Of a stretch of DNA of 6,635 nt, positions 1-5,670 are shown one piece after another. A model generated the notes under the pieces. The model ran no database searches and was not told the DNA's origin. It was given only the letters and a program-made list of their open reading frames with translations. Numbering within the stretch: the first letter of the stretch is position 1; each line of letters opens with the position of its first letter. Source of the stretch: Candidatus Lindowiibacteriota bacterium (GTDB lineage: Bacteria; Lindowbacteria; 2-12-FULL-62-27). The stretch is from the NCBI GenBank assembly GCA_023249255.1, contig JAHFCY010000191.1, forward strand, positions 1 through 6,635, read 5' to 3'. The translations under genes were made by a program, and so were the position numbers.

Positions 1-1583
1 AAAAAGTCATGGAGCAGGTCAAGGCTCTTGCGCCCATCTGTCTTTTCCTTGTCGTTTTCCAGATGGCGATTTTCCGGATGCCGATTCCGGACGCGCTCAA
101 GATTTCGCTGGGCCTTTGCAGTGTCCTCATGGGCCTGATTTTCTTCATCGACGGCCTTCGGGTCGGCGTCATGCCGCTGGGGGAGAACATCGGCGCGACG
201 CTGCCGGAAAAGGCGAAGTTGCCCGTCATTCTCACCGCCGCCTGTCTTCTGGGCGCGATGGCAAACATGGCCGAGCCGGCGGTCGGGACGCTGAGCATTT
301 TAGGCGCCAAGATCCCGTACGAAAAAGCGCCCCTCCTCTTTGATTACCTGAATCGCCGAACCACATTTATCCTCTGGATTCTCTCTGTCGGCGTGGGGCT
401 TGGCGCGATGAACGGAATATTCCGGTTCGTGAAAGGATGGTCGCTCAAGTTCACGATCATTCCCGGGCTGAGTCTGGCGGTGATCCTGACCCTGATTGCC
501 GCGTTCGACGAACAAGCCAAACATGTCCTTGGCATGGCCTGGGACGGCGGCGGTATCACAACCGGCACGGTGACGGCGCCGCTGGTTCTGGCGCTGGGCG
601 TCGGCATGGCGTCGGCGCTGGGCAAAAGCGATTCGGGCATGAGCGGATTCGGCATCATCACGCTCTGTTCGATCTGGCCGATTGTGTTGATTCTCTCGGT
701 GGCGCTCTTCGATTCCTGGACGGGGCATTACATGACGCCGGAGCAATACACGGCGTTCATGGCGACCGCCGGGGCGTCCACACAGGCAGGCTCGGTCAAT
801 GTCATCTCCCTGGTCGGCGGAAATTTTATCGCCTCGGCCCAGGTCATCTTCCCGCTCATCGGTCTTCTGATGGTCATCCAGAAATTCGTTCTGAAGGAAG
901 AAATCCGCAATATCGAGCAGGTCATCACCGGCGTGGTCCTGGCGCTCATCGGACTCATGCTGTTCAAGACCGGCCTCGAGACGGGATTAAATCCCTTCGG
1001 GGACAAAGTCGGTCACGACGCGGCGATCGCGTTTTCAAATAATGGATTTGAAGGGATCATCGCGTCCGCGCAGGGGCGGTACGGCGCAGCGTGGGGACAC
1101 GCCATCGTGATGGGGTTTGGATTTATGGCCGGCTACGGCGCGACGCTGGCCGAGCCGGCGCTGGTGACGCTCGGGATGACCGTCGAGGACCTGACGGCGG
1201 GGGCGTTCAAAAAATATCTTCTGATGCATTCGGTGGGCTTTGGCGTCGGCGTCGGGCTGGTCATCGGCGTCGCCAAAATTATTTTTGGCTGGCCCACGAT
1301 GGCCATCATCCTGCCCAGCTACGCTCTCGTGCTTCTCCTCACGATCTTCAGCGACGAAAAATACGTGAATTTCGGCTGGGACAGCGGCGGCGTGACGACG
1401 GGCGACATCACCTCCCCGGTGCTGATCTCGCTGGGACTGGGCGTGGCCGCGGCGTCGGGAGGATTTGACGGATTTTGCCTGATCGCGATGGGATCGGTGT
1501 GGCCGATCATTTCGGTCCTGACGCTCGGAATGATCATCAACCGGACGACGCCGTTTGTGAAAGCGCAGAAGGCGCAGGGATAA
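1..1583 (+). CDS. DUF1538-family polytopic membrane protein, probable permease (5' partial)
   Basis: Hydrophobic protein of at least 524 residues that I recognise as DUF1538, a family of unknown biochemical function often found beside P-II-like genes. It has two tandem homologous halves. Each starts with a helix containing a Pro-Leu or Ala-Pro pair (about residues 6-22 and 279-296, counting from the ATG at 9). Next come a glycine-rich helix ending in a GENIG- or GDKVG-type turn (40-62, 316-335), a helix ending in AEPA (88-91, 381-384), and a WDxGGxTTGxxTxP motif (178-191, 457-470) that looks like a broken or re-entrant membrane segment. Roughly 12 membrane spans are expected. The frame is open from the left edge to the ATG at 9. 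The first residues (MEQVKALAP) align with internal residues 66-74 of the second DUF1538 protein (MEQIRAVVP), and no ribosome site is visible, so the true start probably lies outside the window. The stop is TAA at 1581-1583, inside a run of A. A solute or ion channel/carrier role is inference. Confidence 0.8.
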   Translation, partial: KVMEQVKALAPICLFLVVFQMAIFRMPIPDALKISLGLCSVLMGLIFFIDGLRVGVMPLGENIGATLPEKAKLPVILTAACLLGAMANMAEPAVGTLSILGAKIPYEKAPLLFDYLNRRTTFILWILSVGVGLGAMNGIFRFVKGWSLKFTIIPGLSLAVILTLIAAFDEQAKHVLGMAWDGGGITTGTVTAPLVLALGVGMASALGKSDSGMSGFGIITLCSIWPIVLILSVALFDSWTGHYMTPEQYTAFMATAGASTQAGSVNVISLVGGNFIASAQVIFPLIGLLMVIQKFVLKEEIRNIEQVITGVVLALIGLMLFKTGLETGLNPFGDKVGHDAAIAFSNNGFEGIIASAQGRYGAAWGHAIVMGFGFMAGYGATLAEPALVTLGMTVEDLTAGAFKKYLLMHSVGFGVGVGLVIGVAKIIFGWPTMAIILPSYALVLLLTIFSDEKYVNFGWDSGGVTTGDITSPVLISLGLGVAAASGGFDGFCLIAMGSVWPIISVLTLGMIINRTTPFVKAQKAQG

Positions 1584-1616
1584 AAAAAAAACATAGGCCA
1601 CACACAGACACACACA

Positions 1617-1636
1617 CCTGCCTGCCGGCAGGCAGG
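1617..1636. repeat. Perfect 20-nt palindrome (CCTGCCTGCC / GGCAGGCAGG)
   Basis: The ten bases CCTGCCTGCC are followed directly by their exact reverse complement, with no spacer. All bases are G or C except the two T and two A of the CCTG/CAGG units. As RNA it could fold into a GC-rich stem only with a few unpaired bases at the tip. As DNA it could be a cruciform or a protein site. It is not followed by a T-run on either strand, so it is not a typical intrinsic terminator. I recall palindromes of this kind as dispersed intergenic repeats in environmental bacterial genomes, giving CLPAGR- or ACRQAG-type peptides when mistranslated. Repetition cannot be tested within this window, where it occurs once. 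Confidence 0.8.
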
Positions 1637-1663
1637 GACGCAGACAGACACAGACAGAAAAAT

Positions 1664-1670
1664 AGGAGGT
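1664..1670 (+). promoter_or_regulatory. Consensus Shine-Dalgarno AGGAGGT for first P-II-like gene
   Basis: AGGAGGT lies 6 nt before the ATG at 1677 and matches the anti-Shine-Dalgarno core fully. It fixes the start of the P-II-like gene and predicts strong translation, in contrast with the weak site before the next DUF1538 gene. Confidence 0.85.
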
Positions 1671-1676
1671 AGATAC

Positions 1677-2027
1677 ATGGCGGAAAATAAAAGTAAGACG
1701 TTAAAGATGATTGTCGCGATTGTTCAGCGCGGCAAGGCGGACCCGCCGGTGAACGCGGCGATCAAGGCGGGCGCGCCGGCGGCGACGGTGTTTTTCGGAC
1801 GCGGCCAGGGCATGCGCGAACGGCTCGGACTTCTCGGACTGGCGGTTCAGCCCGAGAAAGAAATCATTTTCATCACGATCGAAGAGTGGCTGGTGGACCG
1901 GGTGCTGACGGCGATGGTGAAAGCCGGCCATCTGGACCAGCCGGGCGTCGGATTCGTGTTTGTTGTGCCGGTCGATCGCGCGGTCGGGATGGCCGAAGCG
2001 CAGGAGATAGCGAAGGCGGGAACGTGA
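1677..2027 (+). CDS. P-II-like regulatory protein 1 (DUF1538-associated)
   Basis: A 116-residue protein with the size and beta-alpha-beta pattern of the P-II (GlnB/GlnK-like) family: strand 1 (about residues 8-17, LKMIVAIVQRG), helix 1 (22-32), strand 2 (35-41, AATVFFG), a T-loop-like region (42-60), strand 3 (61-69), helix 2 (71-83) and a B-loop-like turn (84-92, GHLDQPGVG) into strand 4 (93-98). P-II proteins form trimers that bind effectors between subunits and dock onto membrane transporters or enzymes. The segment GRGQGMRERLG sits where GlnB has its GRQKGHTELYRG T-loop. The tyrosine that is uridylylated in enteric GlnB is absent, and the lysine after the B-loop glycines is not conserved, so canonical ATP/2-oxoglutarate sensing is doubtful. 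The gene lies between two DUF1538 genes, so a role as their soluble regulator is inferred from context. The start is set by the strong ribosome site at 1664-1670. Confidence 0.82.
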   Translation: MAENKSKTLKMIVAIVQRGKADPPVNAAIKAGAPAATVFFGRGQGMRERLGLLGLAVQPEKEIIFITIEEWLVDRVLTAMVKAGHLDQPGVGFVFVVPVDRAVGMAEAQEIAKAGT

Positions 2028-2062
2028 AACTCACAGACGGGATGAGATAGCGGGCAAACGGA

Positions 2063-3844
2063 ATGGCAAATTCCGTTCGATTCGGCGAATTCAGCCGTGA
2101 GGTTTCCGTTCAGCAGAACCGGATCAGTTACAGCCTCCTCATGCCAAAGATCGAAAAAGGGCCGGACGGCAGGGCTGTGCCCTACAAGCCGCCGAGGTTA
2201 AAGGTCACTCCGAAAGAAACCCTGAAGATTTTGAAACCTTACGTTTCGCCGCGATTCATGGAGCAGATCCGCGCGGTCGTGCCTCTCGGACTGTACTTGA
2301 TGCTCTTCCAACTGTTCATCCTTCGCCAGGCCGTCGCCGATTCGGCCACCATCACCGGCGGACTTCTGGCGGTCATCGTGGGTCTCATGCTCTACATGGA
2401 GGGACTGAAACTCGGCATCATGCCGTTCGGTGAAACCATCGGTAATACGCTTCCAACCAAATCTCCGATGCCAGTCGTATTGTTGATCGCGTTCACTCTG
2501 GGCGTCGGCGTTACATTTGCGGAGCCGGCCATCGGCGCCCTGCAGTACGCCGGGAAAATCATCAAAGCCGAAAACGCGCCGGTGCTGTACTCCCTACTGA
2601 ACGACCGATCATTGACCACGCGGATTTTTGTGGGAATCGGCGTCGGGGTGGCGGCCATGCTGGGAACCATGCGCTTCATTTACGGCTGGAGTTTGAAACC
2701 TCTGATTTACATTTCCCTGCTCCCGACGGCGATCATCACCATCGCGTTCCATTTCATCCCGGGCCTTCGGACCATCATCGGACTGGCCTGGGACTGCGGC
2801 GGCGTCACAACGGGGCCGGTCACCGTGCCGCTGGTGTTGTCATTGGGAATCGGCGTGGCGGCGGCGGTAGGCAAGGCGGATTCGAATCTTTCGGGATTCG
2901 GCATCGTCACATTGGCTTCCCTTCTTCCCTGCACCGCCGTTCTGCTCCTGGGCCTTTATGTCTATATGACCGTTCCCCGCGAAGCGATTATGGCGGCGGC
3001 CGCGGCGGCACAGGCCGCAAGTTCGGCGGCGGCAACGCCGGCCTGGTACGAAGTCACGCCGGTCGCGGAAATCATCGCTTCCTTGCAAGCCATTGTTCCG
3101 TTGATTTCCTTTTTGTTTTTCGTTCTGATCATCGTGCTCCGGGAAAAAATCCGGAACGGCGGCATCCTGACGTATGGAATTTTTCTCGCGATCGTCGGCA
3201 TGATCCTGTTCAACATCGGCCTGACCTATGGCCTGGCGAGTTTGGGGAATCAATCCGGAAGCATCGTTCCGGCGGCGTTCATGAAACTCGATCAGGTGAA
3301 AGACTCGCCTCTGTACTTCTACGCGGGCGGCATTCTGGTCGCCCTGATTTTTTCCTGGGCGCTGGGATTCGGCGCGACGCTGGCCGAGCCTGCCCTGAAC
3401 GCCCTCGGCCTCACGGTCGAAAATCTGACAAATGGCGCGTTCAAGAAATCGGTCCTGCTCTATGCGGTGTCGGTCGGTGTCGCGTGCGGCATCGCGATCG
3501 GCGTTTTGAAAATCATCTACGATTTGCCGCTGACGTGGATGCTACTCGTTTCCTACATCCCGACCGTTTTCATGACATATCTGTCTTCGGAGGAATACGT
3601 GAACGTCGCCTGGGACAGCGCCGGCGTCACCACCGGTCCCGTGACCGTGCCGCTGGTTCTGGCGATGGGCCTGGGATTCGGGAACGCCAAGGGCGTGCTT
3701 GAGGGATTCGGCATCCTCTCCATGGCGTCCGTCTGCCCGATCGCGGCGGTTCTGGCCGTTGGGCTGTACGTGCAGTGGAAAGACAAACGACAGAAAGCCG
3801 CGCTTGGGGCGCGGATGGAAGCCGCAGGAGGTGCGACAGCATGA
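2063..3844 (+). CDS. DUF1538-family polytopic membrane protein, probable permease (second copy)
   Basis: A complete 593-residue paralogue of the first gene. A hydrophilic N-terminal extension (residues 1-68, basic and proline-rich around 38-50) precedes two homologous membrane halves (about 70-302 and 342-572). Both halves repeat the same landmarks: a VVPL/IVPL helix (72, 344), a glycine-rich helix and turn (PFGETIG 121-127), FAEPA/LAEPA (152-156, 440-444), and WDCGGVTTGPVTVPL and WDSAGVTTGPVTVPL (243-257, 517-531). The second motif is nearly identical to the first, stronger conservation than elsewhere, which suggests the substrate or ion path. An alanine-rich linker (about 310-327) joins the halves. 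The start at 2063 has only a weak upstream purine stretch (CGGG, 2051-2054). An ATG at 2141 (Met27) is an alternative, and either keeps all membrane segments. The stop TGA overlaps the ATG of the next P-II gene, implying translational coupling. The function of the family is unknown to me; transport is inference. Confidence 0.8.
   Translation: MANSVRFGEFSREVSVQQNRISYSLLMPKIEKGPDGRAVPYKPPRLKVTPKETLKILKPYVSPRFMEQIRAVVPLGLYLMLFQLFILRQAVADSATITGGLLAVIVGLMLYMEGLKLGIMPFGETIGNTLPTKSPMPVVLLIAFTLGVGVTFAEPAIGALQYAGKIIKAENAPVLYSLLNDRSLTTRIFVGIGVGVAAMLGTMRFIYGWSLKPLIYISLLPTAIITIAFHFIPGLRTIIGLAWDCGGVTTGPVTVPLVLSLGIGVAAAVGKADSNLSGFGIVTLASLLPCTAVLLLGLYVYMTVPREAIMAAAAAAQAASSAAATPAWYEVTPVAEIIASLQAIVPLISFLFFVLIIVLREKIRNGGILTYGIFLAIVGMILFNIGLTYGLASLGNQSGSIVPAAFMKLDQVKDSPLYFYAGGILVALIFSWALGFGATLAEPALNALGLTVENLTNGAFKKSVLLYAVSVGVACGIAIGVLKIIYDLPLTWMLLVSYIPTVFMTYLSSEEYVNVAWDSAGVTTGPVTVPLVLAMGLGFGNAKGVLEGFGILSMASVCPIAAVLAVGLYVQWKDKRQKAALGARMEAAGGATA
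3826..3832 (+). promoter_or_regulatory. Consensus Shine-Dalgarno AGGAGGT for second P-II-like gene
   Basis: AGGAGGT is embedded in the last codons of the second DUF1538 gene, 8 nt before the ATG at 3841. It decides the start of the P-II-like gene at 3841 rather than the in-frame ATG at 3775, which lies well inside the upstream coding region. Confidence 0.85.
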
Positions 3845-4209
3845 GCAAGCGGGAATTAACTGTCCTGACGGACGTCACGTTGATCACGTGCATCGTCCAG
3901 CGCGGGATTGCAGATACCATCGTCAAATCGGCCACGGAGGCCGGCGCGCAGGGCGCGACGGTTTTTTTCGCCCGGGGAAGCGGCATCCGCGAGAGGCTCG
4001 GCATGCTGGGTGTGGCCGTTGAAGTCGAAAAGGAAATCGTCAACATTGTGGTGTCGACCGATCACGCCGACCGGATTTTTGAGGCGATGTATCTGGCCGG
4101 CAAGCTGGACACGCCGGGCATGGGATTCATGTACATGACGCCGCTGGAGAAGGCGGCCACGTACATTCCGAAAGCCGTGCTCGACAAACTCGCCGCAGGC
4201 CGGAAATAG
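3841..4209 (+). CDS. P-II-like regulatory protein 2 (translationally coupled to DUF1538)
   Basis: A 122-residue P-II-like protein. From the chosen start: strand 1 with TLITCIVQRG (13-22), helix 1 (23-34), strand 2 AQGATVFFARG (36-46), T-loop-like SGIRERLGMLGVAV (47-60), strand 3 after VEKE (62-71), helix 2 (74-86), B-loop-like GKLDTPGMGF (87-96), strand 4 and a C-terminal helix (104-119). It is clearly a paralogue of P-II-like protein 1: QRG, ATVFF, RGxGxRERLGxLGxAV, EKEI and the GxLDxPGxGF turn are shared. It lacks the GlnB uridylylation tyrosine. The ATGA overlap with the upstream DUF1538 stop (3841-3844) and the strong ribosome site imply co-translation with that membrane protein, as in glnK-amtB and sbtA-sbtB pairs. 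Gating of DUF1538 is therefore a reasonable but unproven role. A start at 3775 would add 22 residues that merely shadow the DUF1538 tail and is rejected. Confidence 0.83.
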   Translation: MSKRELTVLTDVTLITCIVQRGIADTIVKSATEAGAQGATVFFARGSGIRERLGMLGVAVEVEKEIVNIVVSTDHADRIFEAMYLAGKLDTPGMGFMYMTPLEKAATYIPKAVLDKLAAGRK

Positions 4210-4221
4210 GGCGGACTGACC

Positions 4222-4572
4222 ATGGCCCCTGCTTCGGCGTTCGAATCAAACACAAAACTCATCACCTGCATTCTGCCGAAAGGCAGCGGCAGGGCGGTCG
4301 TTGAGGCTCTGCACAACCGCGGTGTCATCACATCCAATCTCTACTATGCGCGGGGCTCCGACTACGGCGATCCGCCCGGAAAAAGCGGCATGCCTGAGCC
4401 AGTTGAAAAAGAATTCGTCACCGTTGTCGTCCCGCCGAAGGACGCGGATGAACTTTTTAGGTTCATCCACGAGACCGCGCAGATTGACCGGCCCGGCGGC
4501 GGAATCCTGTATCAAACCTCACTCCGAAAATCCGTCCCGTTTGTCCTTCCAGATCTGGCCACATCCGCGTAA
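4222..4572 (+). CDS. P-II-like regulatory protein 3 (divergent)
   Basis: A 116-residue protein with a P-II-like plan: strand 1 KLITCILPKG (12-21), helix 1 (23-33), strand 2 (36-43, ending YYARG), a longer glycine- and proline-rich loop (45-61, SDYGDPPGKSGMPEPVE), strand 3 EKEFVTVVVPP (62-72), helix 2 (73-86), a DRPGGG turn (89-94) and strand 4 ILYQTSL. It shares LITCI, ARG, EKE and the D-x-PG-x-G turn with P-II-like protein 2, so it is a more distant paralogue. The RERLGxLG core of the other two T-loops is missing, which suggests a different ligand or partner. It has two tyrosines (41, 42) before the loop and one (48) within it, but no classical Y-[KR]-G-[AS] motif. It begins 12 nt after the preceding stop, with a fair ribosome site (AGGGCGGA, 4208-4215) 6 nt before the ATG. 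It ends 36 nt before the DUF1646 gene. It may act on either transporter or form mixed trimers; both are inference. Confidence 0.72.
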   Translation: MAPASAFESNTKLITCILPKGSGRAVVEALHNRGVITSNLYYARGSDYGDPPGKSGMPEPVEKEFVTVVVPPKDADELFRFIHETAQIDRPGGGILYQTSLRKSVPFVLPDLATSA

Positions 4573-4608
4573 CAACTTTCTGAGCATTTTAATGGAGATG
4601 ATCTAACG

Positions 4609-5664
4609 ATGGAAAATATGGGTGTGATCTACGGCCTCGGCGTGATCATGGGGTTGGTCCTGATTTTGCCGTTCACCGTCCGCCGGATCGAGGAGGAACT
4701 TGAAGCGTTTCTCCTCGTGATGGGAACGCTGGCGGTCACGATCGGCGGTCTTTGGAGCCGCGACCTCGTTCACGAGGCGCTGGTGGAACCGATCAAGATC
4801 ACGTGCGCGGTTCTTGGATTCGGACTGCTCTTTCGATGGGGGCGCAACGCCATTCACGATCATGTCAATCAGTGGGCTGAAGGGATGGGCGAGAGGACTT
4901 TTGTTTTTTTTCTGATCGTCATGCTCGGCCTGCTGTCGAGCGTCATCACCGCCATCATGGCCGCGCTCGTGCTGGTTGAAGTCATCTCGGGCCTGAACTG
5001 GGACAACAACCGCGAGCGGACCATCGTCATCCTCACCTGTTATTCGATCGGTCTTGGCGCGGTCCTCACGCCGGTCGGCGAGCCCCTGTCGACCATCGCC
5101 ACCGCGAAACTGTCCGGCGAGCCGTATCATGCCGGTTTCTTTTTTCTTTTCAGCCGGCTGTGGGAGTGGGTGGTCGGCGGCATTCTCGCGCTCGGCGCAA
5201 TCGGCGCCGTTCTGGCCGGCCGGGGAGTCCACACCGAAGACAGCCTGACGGAAGATCACGCGGAAACCGTCCGGGACATTTTTATCCGGGCGGGCAAGGT
5301 CTACATTTTTGTCGCGGCGCTGGTTTTTCTGGGCCACGGATTCATCGTGGTCGTCGACCGGTATTTGATTCAGATGGACAAGGGCGTCCTCTTCTGGGCG
5401 AATTCGGTTTCGGCGATTCTCGACAACGCGACGCTGGCCGCCGCCGAGATCTCGCCGAGGATGACGCTTGCGCGGATCGACTTTCTGCTCATAGGACTTC
5501 TAATCGCCGGCGGAATGCTGATTCCCGGAAACATTCCCAACATCATCTGCGCCGGCAAACTGAACATCAAGAGCGGCGAGTGGGCGAAATTCGGCGTCCC
5601 GCTGGGTCTCGTCCTGATGATGATTTATTTCGTTCTGATGGAGCTGGCGATTCGGGGACTGTAA
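4609..5664 (+). CDS. DUF1646-family predicted cation transporter (ArsB/NhaD-like fold)
   Basis: A 351-residue integral membrane protein with about 10 hydrophobic segments. I recognise it as DUF1646, a family annotated as putative cation transporter and related in pattern to the ion transporter (IT) superfamily that includes ArsB and NhaD. Two half-repeats are visible. Each has a membrane segment with an interrupted helix (SSVITAIMAALVLVE around 110-124; SVSAILDNATLAAAE around 266-280), followed by a glycine/proline-broken segment (GAVLTPVGEPLSTIATAKL 150-168; GGMLIPGNIPNIICAGKL 301-318). The Asp-Asn pair at 272-273 and the GEP/GNIP breaks are candidate ion-site residues. The loop at 205-228 is acidic and hydrophilic. 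The ATG at 4609 follows GGAG at 4594-4597 with an 11-nt gap; Met4 (4618) is a possible alternative. It is the last gene of the forward cluster, so it probably shares a transcript with the P-II-like genes. Na+/H+ exchange is plausible but not shown by the sequence. Confidence 0.75.
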   Translation: MENMGVIYGLGVIMGLVLILPFTVRRIEEELEAFLLVMGTLAVTIGGLWSRDLVHEALVEPIKITCAVLGFGLLFRWGRNAIHDHVNQWAEGMGERTFVFFLIVMLGLLSSVITAIMAALVLVEVISGLNWDNNRERTIVILTCYSIGLGAVLTPVGEPLSTIATAKLSGEPYHAGFFFLFSRLWEWVVGGILALGAIGAVLAGRGVHTEDSLTEDHAETVRDIFIRAGKVYIFVAALVFLGHGFIVVVDRYLIQMDKGVLFWANSVSAILDNATLAAAEISPRMTLARIDFLLIGLLIAGGMLIPGNIPNIICAGKLNIKSGEWAKFGVPLGLVLMMIYFVLMELAIRGL

Positions 5665-5670
5665 AGAACG

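Larger units (their letters stand above)
1584..1676 (+). other. CA-rich intergenic spacer between first DUF1538 gene and first P-II gene
   Basis: This 93-nt spacer is the longest non-coding gap in the window. In order it holds an A-run continuing from the stop codon (ten A, 1582-1591), a CACACAGACACACACAC tract (about 1599-1617), a perfect 20-nt palindrome (1617-1636), a CAGACAGACACAGACAG tract (1641-1657), and a strong ribosome-binding site. The plus strand is almost free of T between 1596 and 1663 outside the palindrome, unlike the coding DNA around it. I see no convincing -35/-10 promoter pair. It may separate expression of the two genes or carry an RNA stem, but nothing here proves that. 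Confidence 0.6.

Noticed and set aside
1035-1613. Reverse-strand open frame antisense to the end of the first DUF1538 gene
   Set aside because: It is a low-complexity Arg/His/Asp-rich shadow, while the plus strand encodes an unmistakable membrane protein with conserved repeats.
1617-1660. Intrinsic terminator after the first DUF1538 gene
   Set aside because: The palindrome is a good stem but has no loop and no T-run on either strand; the A-run lies about 26 nt before it on the plus strand and is not adjacent.
1599-1660. CRISPR-like or direct-repeat array in the CA-rich spacer
   Set aside because: The CACA and CAGA tracts are simple sequence only; there are no regular repeat-spacer units.
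3775-3840. Upstream in-frame ATG extending P-II-like protein 2 by 22 residues
   Set aside because: It lies inside the DUF1538 coding region, has no ribosome site, and the added residues do not look like P-II. The ATG at 3841 has a consensus AGGAGGT and a 4-nt overlap with the upstream stop.
4603-5337. Long reverse-strand open frame (about 244 codons) antisense to the DUF1646 gene
   Set aside because: Its translation is highly charged, rich in Asp, Arg, Gln and His, with no family resemblance. This is typical of the antisense shadow of a GC-rich membrane protein gene.
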